A DNA stretch of 64,000 nucleotides from Marasmitruncus massiliensis (GTDB lineage: Bacteria > Bacillota > Clostridia > Oscillospirales > Ruminococcaceae): contig NZ_FYDE01000005.1 of NCBI RefSeq assembly GCF_900186535.1, positions 844,895 through 908,894 of the forward strand. The letters run 5' to 3'. The notes beneath the pieces were generated by a model. The model made no database searches. It worked only from the letters and a program-made list of their open reading frames with translations, and was not told where the DNA came from. Every line of letters begins with the position of its first letter. The first letter of the stretch is position 1. Both the position numbers and the translations under genes were made by a program. Positions 49,178 through 57,619 of this stretch are shown piece by piece.

Positions 49178-50703
49178 GCCACTACCTCCCCGTGGGACTG
49201 CCCAAGCATCATCAGGCCGATTGCTTCCTTGGTAACATTGCGGGGGTTTACAATCCCCATAATTTCGCCGTCATGAATGACCATAAGGCGGTCCGAAATC
49301 TCCATCAGCACGTCCAGGTCCTCGCCGATAAACAGAATCCCGACCCCTTTTTTCTTCTGCTCATTCAGAGTGTCGTAGATAAAGTAGGAAGCGCCGATGT
49401 CAAGGCCGCGAACGGGGTATGCGGTAATCAGCAGGGTGGGGTTCTGGTCGATTTCACGTCCCAGAAGGACTTTTTGAATGTTGCCGCCCGACAGCTTTTT
49501 GACGATGTGGCTCACCGAGGGGGTGTCAACGGAAAAGCGCTCCACAATGCGCTGGGCATCCTTTTTTCCGCCTGCACGGTCAATAAACGGCCCCTTGCCA
49601 CGCCGGAAAGATTTGAGAAGCACATTGTCCACAATATCCATGCCGGCCACAAGCCCCATGCCAAGCCGGTCTTCCGGAATAAAGCTCATTTGAATGCCCT
49701 TGCGCATAATATCGGCGGGTTTGTTGCCGACAATTGATTCGCCCTGAAACAGAATATCGCCTTCGGAAGCCTTGTAAAGGCCGGCGATGATTTCACAGAG
49801 CTCTTTCTGCCCGCTACCGGCAATTCCGGCCACCCCGAGAATTTCGCCGGACGACAGGGAAAAGTTCATGTTTTTCAAAACCGGAAGGCCGTTCAATCCC
49901 ACGGCCGATAGCCCCTGCACGTCGAGCAGGGGCTTCTTCTGTTCCGGCGGAACTTCGGCACAGCCGATTTCAAGGGAAATCGCGCGGCCTACCATCATTT
50001 CTGTTAACGAATGGGCATCCGCCTCACTGGTTACTACCGTTCCAATGGCTTCGCCTTTCCGGAGCACAGTGACCCGGTCGGAAATATCCAGCACCTCGTG
50101 CATCTTGTGCGTGATGATAATAATTGCGCAGCCCTCTTTTTTCATGTTGCGCAGGATATCAAACAGGGATTTGGTCTCCTGCGGTGTCAAAACGGCAGTC
50201 GGCTCGTCCAGAATCAGCACATTGGCGCCGCGGTAAAGCACCTTGAGGATCTCCACCGTCTGTTTTTCGCCGATAGACATATTGTAAATCTTTTTATCGG
50301 GATCAACAGACAGCCCGTATTTCTGACTAAGGGAGGATATCTTTCGGGTCAGTTCCTTCTCCCTGATCACAAGGCCGCAGCCCTGCTGCCCGAGCACCAT
50401 GTTTTCCTTGGCCGTCAAAACATCCACCAGCTTGAAATGCTGGTGTACCATGCCGATTCCGGCGGCAATGGCATCGCGCGGGGAAGAAAAGTGCGTGGCC
50501 TTTCCGTCAATCAGGATTTCACCGCCGTCGGGAGCATAGATGCCGGAGAGCATATTCACCAACGTGCTCTTTCCCGACCCGTTTTCCCCCAGCAGCGCGT
50601 GAATTTCACCTTTTTCAACCGATAAACTGACGCCGTGATTCGCGGCAACACTGCCGAATGATTTGCAGATATCCTTCATTTGGATATAGGGCGCTCCGCT
50701 CAT
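49174..50703 (-). CDS. Nucleoside-type ABC transporter ATP-binding protein (two ATPase domains)
   Basis: 509 residues with two ABC domains. The first is canonical (GENGSGKST, MSIGEKQTVEILK, LILDEPTAVLTP). The second is degenerate, with Walker A as GIAGSGQKEL, signature LSGGNIQKVLLGRE and the Walker B region LLITAYPVRGLDIG in which the catalytic Glu position is not an Asp-Glu pair. This asymmetry is usual in the RbsA/NupO family. It powers the two downstream permeases. Two hairpins lie between it and the substrate-binding gene. Confidence 0.93.
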   Translation of the reverse strand: MSGAPYIQMKDICKSFGSVAANHGVSLSVEKGEIHALLGENGSGKSTLVNMLSGIYAPDGGEILIDGKATHFSSPRDAIAAGIGMVHQHFKLVDVLTAKENMVLGQQGCGLVIREKELTRKISSLSQKYGLSVDPDKKIYNMSIGEKQTVEILKVLYRGANVLILDEPTAVLTPQETKSLFDILRNMKKEGCAIIIITHKMHEVLDISDRVTVLRKGEAIGTVVTSEADAHSLTEMMVGRAISLEIGCAEVPPEQKKPLLDVQGLSAVGLNGLPVLKNMNFSLSSGEILGVAGIAGSGQKELCEIIAGLYKASEGDILFQGESIVGNKPADIMRKGIQMSFIPEDRLGMGLVAGMDIVDNVLLKSFRRGKGPFIDRAGGKKDAQRIVERFSVDTPSVSHIVKKLSGGNIQKVLLGREIDQNPTLLITAYPVRGLDIGASYFIYDTLNEQKKKGVGILFIGEDLDVLMEISDRLMVIHDGEIMGIVNPRNVTKEAIGLMMLGQSHGEVVA

Positions 50704-50734
50704 AGTATCTCACTCCTTAAAATGATGGTGGCCG

Positions 50735-50839
50735 CCGCCGTCTTGAAGAAGCGTAAGCAGACGGCGGGGAAATGGCAGCAGGCTCCAAAACACACAAAAT
50801 CCGCGAAGGGGCAGAGTAGTTCCTACTTTGCCCCTTCGC
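50735..50839 (-). other. Two intercistronic hairpins between the binding-protein and ATPase genes
   Basis: Stem 1: 17-base arms (50803-50819 and 50823-50839) with one imperfect pair and a three-base loop. Stem 2: CCGCCGTCT/AGACGGCGG (50735-50743 and 50759-50767). On the minus strand the first is followed by a T-rich stretch. They probably act as partial terminators or 3' stabilisers, favouring the binding protein over the membrane parts. Confidence 0.7.
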
Positions 50840-50901
50840 TGTCCGCTGTCATTTTTTAATTTTAACCGGGCTCTGAATGAGCCGATAAGATTCCGGACAG
50901 A

Positions 50902-52119
50902 TTATTCGAGTGCGGTGCCAACCACATTTTCGACAAACCAAGGCATAGTCCACATTTCCTCATCGGTCATTTCGGAACCGGCGGGAACACGCTCGACACC
51001 TTTGTTGTCCTTGAGCGGGCCGGCAAATATTTTCAGTTCGCCGGAATCCAGCTTCGCTTTGGCGGCATCCACTGCTTCCTGTGTTCCGGGTTCGCAGTTG
51101 TCGGAAAGCTTGTCAAGATAAACAATGCCGGTGCTGGCTTCCGCCCAGACCTTCGCGGAGGTCCAGGTGCCGTCGATCATCTTCTGGACTTCAGCAGTAT
51201 AATATTTGCCCCAGTCCCAGATCGGGGAAGTCAGGTATGCTTTCGGAGCGGCATCAAGAGTGGAAGCGTTGTATCCGACCGCAAAAGCGCCCTTTTCCTG
51301 AGCGGCGACCTGCGGGGCGGTTGTGTCACAGTGCTGTCCGATTACGTCGCAGCCGCTGTTGAGCAGGTCGATGGCCAGATTCTTTTCAGCTGCGGGATCG
51401 TACCAGCTGTTGAGCCATTTGACCTCAACGGTGACATCCGGGTTGACGGATTTTGCGCCCAGCGCGAAAGCATTGGCGCCGCGGATGACCTCGGGAACAG
51501 GCATGGCGGCGACATAGCCTAGCTTGTTCGTTTTGGTCTTCATACCGGCAACGATACCGGAAAGATACCGTTCCTCATACATCCTGCCGAAATAGGTGGA
51601 CATGTTTTCACCTGTGGTGGAACCTGTGGCATGCTCAAAAATAACATCCGGGAACTCGCGCGCAACGTTTGCGGTCCAGTCCATATGGCCGAGGCTGGTT
51701 GTGAAAATAACGTTGCAGCCCTGGTCGATCAGGTTGCGGATTGCGGTTTCGCAGTCGGATGTTTCGGGAACGTTTTCCACGATCATCGTCTGGTCTTCGC
51801 CCAGGCCAAGCGCTTCGACCATGGATTTTCTGCCGTTGTCGTGAGCCATGGAATAGCCGCCGTCATCCGCCGGCCCGACATAGACAAAGCCGATTTTCAG
51901 GTCTTCCTTGGCAATGGCAGGGAAAGTTTTGGCGCCGGTTTTGGAGGCCCAGTCATCGGTTTCGCCGGAAGCGGCTTCGGAAGAAGCGGCCTCGGAGGAT
52001 GCCGCCTCACTTGCGGCGGATTCGCTGGAAGAGGTCACTGGTTCTTTCTGCGTGCAGGCGGAAGCAAAAAGCATTGCTCCGGCCAGCAGCATGGCTAAAA
52101 TCTTTTTGTTCATTTTCAT
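50902..52119 (-). CDS. BMP-family substrate-binding lipoprotein (nucleoside transporter)
   Basis: 405 residues with a lipoprotein signal ending LFASAC and a Ser/Glu/Ala-rich linker (about 25-50). The BMP domain shows IGFVYVGPADDGGYSMAHDNG, VIFTTSLGHMDWTANVAREFPDV, FGRMYEERYLSGIVAGMKT and GCDVIGQHCDTTAPQ. Family members such as PnrA and NupN bind purine nucleosides, and the linked xpt gene supports this here. It is preceded by GGGAGG and a probable promoter at 52212-52239. Confidence 0.92.
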   Translation of the reverse strand: MKMNKKILAMLLAGAMLFASACTQKEPVTSSSESAASEAASSEAASSEAASGETDDWASKTGAKTFPAIAKEDLKIGFVYVGPADDGGYSMAHDNGRKSMVEALGLGEDQTMIVENVPETSDCETAIRNLIDQGCNVIFTTSLGHMDWTANVAREFPDVIFEHATGSTTGENMSTYFGRMYEERYLSGIVAGMKTKTNKLGYVAAMPVPEVIRGANAFALGAKSVNPDVTVEVKWLNSWYDPAAEKNLAIDLLNSGCDVIGQHCDTTAPQVAAQEKGAFAVGYNASTLDAAPKAYLTSPIWDWGKYYTAEVQKMIDGTWTSAKVWAEASTGIVYLDKLSDNCEPGTQEAVDAAKAKLDSGELKIFAGPLKDNKGVERVPAGSEMTDEEMWTMPWFVENVVGTALE

Positions 52120-52211
52120 TTTTTTCCTCCCAAATTCGAAATCCAGGGTTTGGGGATTGCGGGGAACAATCCGCAGTCCCGTTTATCTTGTAAACGCCGC
52201 GACTCCAGAAC

Positions 52212-52239
52212 AGCATAGCTGCAGTTGCGGCATTGACAA
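52212..52239 (-). promoter_or_regulatory. Possible promoter of the BMP-type transporter genes
   Basis: Minus-strand TTGTCA (52239-52234), a 16-base spacer and TATGCT (52217-52212), in the 128-base gap after xpt. Confidence 0.45.
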
Positions 52240-52247
52240 CGCAAAAT

Positions 52248-52826
52248 TTAATCGCGGAAGAAAACTTCGCCGGTCTGGTCATTCATGCTGTCAACAATTG
52301 CAAGGGACTCCACACGCACGCCATGGCTGCGCACACGTTCGCCGCCTTCCTGAAACCCCTTTTCAATGACGATCCCGGCTCCGATCAAAGTCGCTCCGGA
52401 ATCACCCACCAGTTTGCACAAGCCCTCAAGCGCAGACCCTTTCGCGAGGAAATCGTCGATAATCAGCACACGGTCGTTGGGGCCGAGGAATTTTTTGGAT
52501 ACAATAATGTCATAAACACGTCCGTGGGTAAAGGATTCAACGCGCGAAGTAAATACCTCGCCGTCGATATTTTTGCTCTGTGACTTTTTTGCAAATACAA
52601 CGGGAACATTAAAAAACTGCGCTGTGACGCAGGCAATACCGATGCCGGAGGCTTCGATCGTCAAAATTTTGGTCACATCGCAGTCTGCAAACAGACGTTT
52701 GAATTCCTTTCCGATTTCGGAAAAAAGGCCGATATCCATTTGATGGTTCAGGAAACTGTCCACCTTCAGCACATTTCCGGCTTTTACATGTCCGTCTTTG
52801 ATAATTCGCTGTTTAAGCAGTTCCAT
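52248..52826 (-). CDS. xpt: Xanthine phosphoribosyltransferase
   Basis: 192 residues from ATG 52826, the usual Xpt length; the longer frame to 52892 overlaps the leader. N-terminal MELLKQRIIKDGHV, KVDSFLNHQMD and the PRPP-binding loop VLIIDDFLAKGSALEGL are characteristic. It converts xanthine and PRPP to XMP in purine salvage. The GGAGG site is about 12 bases before the ATG, rather far. The downstream nucleoside importer genes suggest a purine-scavenging operon. Confidence 0.95.
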   Translation of the reverse strand: MELLKQRIIKDGHVKAGNVLKVDSFLNHQMDIGLFSEIGKEFKRLFADCDVTKILTIEASGIGIACVTAQFFNVPVVFAKKSQSKNIDGEVFTSRVESFTHGRVYDIIVSKKFLGPNDRVLIIDDFLAKGSALEGLCKLVGDSGATLIGAGIVIEKGFQEGGERVRSHGVRVESLAIVDSMNDQTGEVFFRD

Positions 52827-52885
52827 AAGCAGCAGGTACCTCCAACTCATTCTTTCACACAACGCGCCGTTAAAAAGGCGGATAA

Positions 52886-52925
52886 AAACCAAATGTCGAA
52901 CCCTTATCAGAAAGCGTTCGACATT
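52886..52925 (-). promoter_or_regulatory. Attenuator-like hairpin in the xpt leader
   Basis: On the minus strand arms AATGTCGAAC and GTTCGACATT (52925-52916 and 52901-52892), a 14-base loop, then five T (near 52888-52884). It lies about 20 bases after the expected start. No purine riboswitch consensus is present. CGGAT upstream (near 52932) can pair with ATCCG just after the T-run and enclose the whole element. Function unknown. Confidence 0.6.
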
Positions 52926-52946
52926 GAATCCGTTTCTATGCCTTAC

Positions 52947-52975
52947 AGTTTATCGTAAATAGGCTGTTTGTTCAA
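52947..52975 (-). promoter_or_regulatory. Promoter of xpt
   Basis: TTGAAC (52975-52970), exactly 17 bases, TAAACT (52952-52947) on the minus strand. Confidence 0.65.
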
Positions 52976-53144
52976 GGGTGAAACCGTAAAAATTCTGCTC
53001 AACATTACAGCGGTTTGTTGGGCAGATTCACGATTAGTATACAGAAAAATTGTGAGCATTGCTTAAAAAAATTTTCCTGTTTAAAGCTTCAAACAGCTGG
53101 TGAGCGGCTTTTTAAGCCGGATCGTCCGAAACTATAAAAAATAC
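52976..53144. other. Intergenic stretch between divergent xpt and XRE-cupin genes
   Basis: It contains a short palindrome CGGCTT-TTT-AAGCCG (53105-53119) and a CTGTTT/AAACAG inverted repeat (53078-53097). No gene seen. Confidence 0.45.
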
Positions 53145-53173
53145 TTGCAATTTAACCAATTAAATTATAAAAT
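53145..53173 (+). promoter_or_regulatory. Promoter of the XRE-cupin and ligase genes
   Basis: TTGCAA (53145-53150), 17 bases, TAAAAT (53168-53173). Confidence 0.6.
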
Positions 53174-53231
53174 AAAATACAATGCCGTTTAGGCATGGCA
53201 AAGATAAAATGTTGGAAAAAGGAGGAGCAGT

Positions 53232-53780
53232 ATGAACGAACAGATCAGACAGATCGCCGAGCGTATCAAAGAACTTCGCACCATTCTAGAAGTCGAGGCA
53301 GCGGACCTCGCAAAACAGGTGAACGTATCCGTAGAAACCTATGAGCAGTATGAAAATGCAGAAACGGATATCCCGATAGGGGTAATTTATGGAGTAGCGG
53401 CGGCGCTGAATGTCGACCCTACCGTGCTCCTCACTGGGGAAGCCCCCCGTATGAGCAACTACACGATTGTCCGCCAGGGCAACGGCGTGTCCGTGGAACG
53501 GTATAAGGGCTACAAATTCAGTTCTCTGGCTTTTAACTATATCGGGCGCTCTTTTGACCCGATGATCGTTGACCTGGAACCGATGGAAAAGGGCCCGGAA
53601 CTTGTTACCCACGGCGGGCAGGAGTTCAATTATGTCCTGAAAGGCACCGTACAGCTGGTAATCGGCAACAAGGAGTTTTTTCTTGAGGCCGGCGACAGCG
53701 CGTTCTTCAATCCCATGACCCCTCACGGCCAGCGTGCCGTAGGCGGCCCCGTACGCTTTCTTACCATCATTAACGAGTAA
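53232..53780 (+). CDS. XRE-family regulator with C-terminal cupin domain
   Basis: 182 residues behind AAAGGAGGAG. The helix-turn-helix covers about residues 5-65 (IKELRTILEVEAADLAKQVN, VSVETYEQYENAETDIP). A cupin_2 domain covers about 105-180 with the barrel motifs GPELVTHGGQEFNYVLKG and LEAGDSAFFNPMTPHGQRAVG, keeping potential metal-binding His and Glu residues. Such regulators sense small metabolites and commonly control the adjacent gene, here an AMP-forming ligase 47 bases downstream. The ligand is unknown. Confidence 0.9.
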   Translation: MNEQIRQIAERIKELRTILEVEAADLAKQVNVSVETYEQYENAETDIPIGVIYGVAAALNVDPTVLLTGEAPRMSNYTIVRQGNGVSVERYKGYKFSSLAFNYIGRSFDPMIVDLEPMEKGPELVTHGGQEFNYVLKGTVQLVIGNKEFFLEAGDSAFFNPMTPHGQRAVGGPVRFLTIINE

Positions 53781-53827
53781 GAAAGCGGCCCGATTTTTAA
53801 ATTTGAAGAAGGAACGGTGTATTTCCC

Positions 53828-55507
53828 ATGTTAGAAAACTATCTGCCCCGTGAGAGCTTTACTTCTTACGAGGATTTTAAAGCAAACTATCGTTTGAATA
53901 TTCCCGCTGATTTTAACTTTGCCTATGACGTGATTGACGAATGGGCAAAACAGGACCCCGGCAAGCCCGCGCTTGTGCGCGTCGATGACTTCGACGCGGA
54001 GGAGCGCCTGACCTTTCACGACCTGATGGAACGTTCGATGCAGGCGGCCAACTATTATAAATCCCTGGGTGTGAAAAAGGGAGATTTTGTCCTGCTGATT
54101 CTGCGCCAGCGGGTGGAAGCGTGGGTCTGCATGCTCGCGCTGCACCGTATCGGCGCTATCGTGATTCCGGCAACCTTTCAGCTGATGCCGCACGACATCG
54201 AATACCGCTGCAACAAGGCCGGCGTAAAGGTGATTACCTGTGTGGACGACCCGGAACTGCTCGCCAGCATCGCGCAGGTACGCGCTCAGTGCTCCGCTTT
54301 GGAACATGTGACCGTTGTGGGAAACCATATTCCCGTTCCCGGCGGCTGCAATGATTTCCGCGAGGAAGTGGCTGCTTTTCCGCCGGAGTTCCCCCGCCCG
54401 CAGGGCGCGGAGTCTACCGACGTTAACGACCTGATGCTGGGGTATTTTACGTCCGGAACAACCGGTATGCCGAAGCTGATTGTGCATAATTACAGCTATC
54501 CGCTCGGGCATATCACCACGGCGCACTACTGGCATCAGGTGGAGGACGGCGGCCTGCATTTCGTTTCCGCGGATTCGGGCTGGGCGAAATTCGGCTGGGG
54601 CAAAATCTATGGGCAGTGGATCTGCGGCGCAGTGATTGTCGCCTATGACACGGAGGGAAAATTTGACCCGCACCACATGCTGGAGACCATCCAGCGGCTG
54701 CGCCCCACGACCTTCTGCGCGCCGCCTACGGTCTACCGGTTTTTGATTAAAGAGGATCTTTCCAAATATGACCTGTCTTCCCTGAAGAAATGCACGATCG
54801 CCGGCGAACCGCTCAATCCGGAAGTGTTCAACAAATTTAAGGCGGCAACCGGTCTGGAATTGACCGAGGGCTTCGGCCAGTCGGAAACCACGGTGATCAT
54901 TGCGAATTTTCCCTGGTTCCCGATCAAACCGGGCTCCACGGGGAAGTTCTCACCTCTTTATGATCTGGATATTGTGGATGAAAACGGCAACAGCTGCGAA
55001 GACGGTATCGTCGGCACTATTGTGGTGAAAAATCTGGACAGGCAGCGTCCGGCCGGACTGCTGGTGGAATATTATCAGGACAAGGCAGCGAATGACGCCG
55101 CGTTTTTCAACAACCTCTATTCGACGGGGGATACAGCGTGGAGAGACAGTGACGGTTATATCTGGTTTGTGGGGCGCAATGATGACGTGATCAAGTGCTC
55201 CGGCTACCGGATTGGGCCTTTTGAGGTCGAATCTGCGCTGATGACCCATCCGTCTGTGCTGGAGTGCGCGGTTACAGCGGCGCCTGATCCCGTGCGCGGT
55301 CAGGTGGTCAAGGCGACTGTGGTGCTGGCAAAAGGATATGCCGCTTCGGACGCGCTGAAAAAAGAGCTTCAGAACCACGTGAAAAAGGAAACGGCTCCTT
55401 ATAAATATCCGCGTATTATTGAGTTTGTGGACGAGCTTCCCAAGACCATCAGCGGAAAAATCAAACGAAAGCAAATTCGTATGGATGACCATGCCAAACA
55501 GCAGTAA
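53828..55507 (+). CDS. AMP-forming acyl-CoA synthetase (medium-chain or aromatic acid type)
   Basis: 559 residues. ANL-superfamily motifs in order: YFTSGTTGMPKLIV (ATP loop, about residue 207), ADSGWAKFGWGKIYGQW, LTEGFGQSETT, YSTGDTAWRDSDGYIWFVGR and the adenylation Lys in KTISGKIKRKQIR. The Trp-rich DSGWAKF and overall pattern are close to the ACSM/benzoate-CoA ligase branch. It activates a carboxylic acid to its CoA thioester via the acyl-AMP. It is linked to an XRE-cupin regulator that may sense its substrate. The precise acid is not clear. Confidence 0.9.
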   Translation: MLENYLPRESFTSYEDFKANYRLNIPADFNFAYDVIDEWAKQDPGKPALVRVDDFDAEERLTFHDLMERSMQAANYYKSLGVKKGDFVLLILRQRVEAWVCMLALHRIGAIVIPATFQLMPHDIEYRCNKAGVKVITCVDDPELLASIAQVRAQCSALEHVTVVGNHIPVPGGCNDFREEVAAFPPEFPRPQGAESTDVNDLMLGYFTSGTTGMPKLIVHNYSYPLGHITTAHYWHQVEDGGLHFVSADSGWAKFGWGKIYGQWICGAVIVAYDTEGKFDPHHMLETIQRLRPTTFCAPPTVYRFLIKEDLSKYDLSSLKKCTIAGEPLNPEVFNKFKAATGLELTEGFGQSETTVIIANFPWFPIKPGSTGKFSPLYDLDIVDENGNSCEDGIVGTIVVKNLDRQRPAGLLVEYYQDKAANDAAFFNNLYSTGDTAWRDSDGYIWFVGRNDDVIKCSGYRIGPFEVESALMTHPSVLECAVTAAPDPVRGQVVKATVVLAKGYAASDALKKELQNHVKKETAPYKYPRIIEFVDELPKTISGKIKRKQIRMDDHAKQQ

Positions 55508-55586
55508 AACGCGTAAATGATGAAGACAGAGGCAAAATTGCAGACGTAATTTTAATGTCTCACGGATAAAACCCGCATAAATAGCT

Positions 55587-55615
55587 TGCATTTGACAAAA
55601 AACTATGATAAACTT
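55587..55615 (+). promoter_or_regulatory. Possible promoter of the rimP-nusA-infB operon
   Basis: TTGCAT (55587-55592), 17 bases, TAAACT (55610-55615). An overlapping TTGACA at 55593-55598 with a weaker -10 (TACTAC, 55616-55621) is an alternative. Confidence 0.5.
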
Positions 55616-55641
55616 ACTACTGTAAGAATAGAAACGAACGT

Positions 55642-55673
55642 GAAAGAGTGAGGTTGACCTCACTCTTTCGTTT
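55642..55673 (+). other. Leader hairpin upstream of rimP
   Basis: Perfect 13-bp arms (55642-55654 and 55657-55669) followed by GTTT. It is placed in the transcript leader, just before the rimP ribosome binding site. It may be a weak terminator controlled by NusA or a stability element; the T-run is too short for a confident terminator call. Confidence 0.6.
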
Positions 55674-55691
55674 ATGTATGGAGGGATTTGC

Positions 55692-56180
55692 TTGACCCAG
55701 CCGAAAGGCAGGAAAAACACCGCCGCCGTTTGCGCGGAGCTGGCGGCTCCCATAGCGGAAAAACTGGGCGTTTATATTTGGGACACTGTATTTGAAAAAG
55801 AAGGCGCGGGCTGGTATCTGCGCTATTTTATCGATAAGGATGCCGACGGGGGCGTTACCATTGACGAATGCGAATCGTTTTCCCGTGCTGTGAGCGATCT
55901 TCTGGATGAAACCGACCCGATTGAACAGAGCTATTGCCTGGAGGTCGGTTCGCCGGGAATTGAGCGGAAGTTGACGAAAGACTGGCATTTTCAGAAATAT
56001 ATGGGAAGCGCCGTGCTGATTCGGCTGATCAGGCCCGTTGACGGGCAGAGGGAATTCTGCGGCCTGCTTACCGGATTTAACCCCGAGACCCGCACGGCTG
56101 TAATTGAACTGGACGAGGAATCCCAAATGGAGGTCACTTTAGACGAGGCGGCATACATCCGCCTTTCCGTGGAGATTTAA
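55692..56180 (+). CDS. rimP: Ribosome maturation factor RimP
   Basis: 162 residues from TTG 55692, seven bases after GGAGGG; an earlier ATG at 55674 precedes that site and is rejected. The N-terminal domain carries LGVYIWDTVFEKEGAGWYLRYFIDKD and the motif YCLEVGSPGIERKL; the C-terminal SH3-like part ends AAYIRLSVEI. It assists 30S subunit maturation. It is the first gene of the operon, followed by nusA. Confidence 0.94.
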   Translation: MTQPKGRKNTAAVCAELAAPIAEKLGVYIWDTVFEKEGAGWYLRYFIDKDADGGVTIDECESFSRAVSDLLDETDPIEQSYCLEVGSPGIERKLTKDWHFQKYMGSAVLIRLIRPVDGQREFCGLLTGFNPETRTAVIELDEESQMEVTLDEAAYIRLSVEI

Positions 56181-56227
56181 ATCAAAATCAGAGATACTAT
56201 TATAGAATAACTGGAGGAATCCGAAAA

Positions 56228-57319
56228 ATGGCTACCAGCAAAAAAGACACCTCATCGAAGGAAAAAGACAACAGCGAATTTTTCGAAGCGCTTTCACTTT
56301 TGGAAAAGGAAAAGGGGATTCCTGCCAGGATGCTGGCGGAAAAGATTGCCACCGCGATCGGCAATGCAATCCGGCGTGATATGGGTGCGTCCGACGACAG
56401 TCTGGTCGAGATTGACCCTGTGACCAGACGTTTTTATGTTGCCATGCGTAAAGAGGTCGTGGAGGAAATATCCAATCCTGCGCAGGAGATTCTGGCGGAG
56501 GAAGCGAAAAAATACGACAGTTCCGCCACGCTGGGCGATATGGTTGAGGTGCCGCTGGATACAAAACAATTTGGAAGAATTGCCGCACAGACCGCCAAGC
56601 ACGTCATCCGTCAGGGAATCCGCGAGGTCGAGCGCGGGCAGCTGTTTGAAGAATATTCCAGCCGCCAGCATGACATTGTAACGGCGACGGTGATCAAGAC
56701 CGACCCCAAAAAAGGAAATGTGACGCTGGAAATCGGCAAATCCGAGGCAATCCTGCCGAAAAGCGAGCAGGTTCCCGGGGAGGAACTGCCCGACAATGCG
56801 CGCATTAAAGTCTATGTGGTCGACGTCGTGAACGGAGAAAAAGGGCCGCGCATCATGATTTCCCGCACCCATCCGGGTTTGGTGAAACGGCTGTTTGAAA
56901 TGGAAGTGCCGGAAATTTTCGACGGCACAATCGAAGTAAAATCCATCTCCCGCGAGGCAGGTTCCCGCACCAAAATCGCGGTATGGAGCAATGACGAAAA
57001 TGTCGACCCGGTCGGCGCCTGCATCGGGCCGAAAGGCCAGCGGGTCTCCGCGATCGTGGATGAACTCGGCGGGGAAAAGATTGATGTCGTGAAATACTCC
57101 AATGACCCGGCTGAATTTATTGCCGCCGCGCTTTCGCCGGCGACTGTGGTCAGCGTGGAAATAGATCCCGAAGGAGCCAAGAGCTGCCGTGTCACCGTTC
57201 CGGATCATCAGCTGTCGCTTGCAATCGGAAACAAGGGGCAGAATGTCCGCCTTGCCGCCAAACTGACCGGCTGGAAGATTGATATCAAGCCGGAATCCGG
57301 ATTTTACGGCGAAGAATAA
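56228..57319 (+). CDS. nusA: Transcription termination/antitermination factor NusA
   Basis: 363 residues behind GGAGG. Domains in order: N-terminal RNA-polymerase-binding helices (about 10-125), S1 (about 130-200, HDIVTATVIKTDPKKGNVTLEIG), KH1 (about 225-290, GACIGPKGQRVSAIVDEL) and KH2 (about 300-355, LAIGNKGQNVRLAAKLTGW). The C-terminal acidic repeats of E. coli NusA are absent, as usual in Firmicutes. It modulates pausing and termination, and may influence the several attenuators in this genome. Confidence 0.97.
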   Translation: MATSKKDTSSKEKDNSEFFEALSLLEKEKGIPARMLAEKIATAIGNAIRRDMGASDDSLVEIDPVTRRFYVAMRKEVVEEISNPAQEILAEEAKKYDSSATLGDMVEVPLDTKQFGRIAAQTAKHVIRQGIREVERGQLFEEYSSRQHDIVTATVIKTDPKKGNVTLEIGKSEAILPKSEQVPGEELPDNARIKVYVVDVVNGEKGPRIMISRTHPGLVKRLFEMEVPEIFDGTIEVKSISREAGSRTKIAVWSNDENVDPVGACIGPKGQRVSAIVDELGGEKIDVVKYSNDPAEFIAAALSPATVVSVEIDPEGAKSCRVTVPDHQLSLAIGNKGQNVRLAAKLTGWKIDIKPESGFYGEE

Positions 57320-57343
57320 GAACCTGACCTAAGGAGGTTTTTC

Positions 57344-57619
57344 ATGGTACAAAAGAAACTGCCGGTGCGTATGTGCTCCGGATGCTCCGAGCATAAACTG
57401 AAAAAGGAGCTTGTGCGTGTGGTGCGCACGCCGGAAGGGGAAATTTTGCTGGATCTTACCGGCAAAAAATCGGGAAGGGGAGCCTATGTCTGCCCCAACC
57501 TGGAATGCCTGAAAAAAGCGCGCAAAGCACACCGTTTTGAACGCGCGCTTGACTGTAAAATTCCGGATGAGGTCTATGATCGTCTGGAAGCGGAAATGAG
57601 GGATGCGGGCAATGGATAA
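57344..57619 (+). CDS. rnpM: YlxR-family RNA-binding protein (RnpM)
   Basis: 91 residues behind AAGGAGG. The core YlxR motif is PVRMCSGCSEHKLKKELVRVVRT, with GRGAYVCPNLECL and KARKAHRFERAL further on. The family binds RNA, and the B. subtilis member was shown to modulate RNase P. Its two Cys pairs (CSGC and CPNLEC) could bind zinc. It overlaps the L7Ae-like gene by eight bases. Confidence 0.92.
   Translation: MVQKKLPVRMCSGCSEHKLKKELVRVVRTPEGEILLDLTGKKSGRGAYVCPNLECLKKARKAHRFERALDCKIPDEVYDRLEAEMRDAGNG

Noticed and set aside
52827-52975. Purine riboswitch before xpt
   Set aside because: The conserved TCTACC and GACTA junction elements and the two kissing loops are absent on the minus strand.
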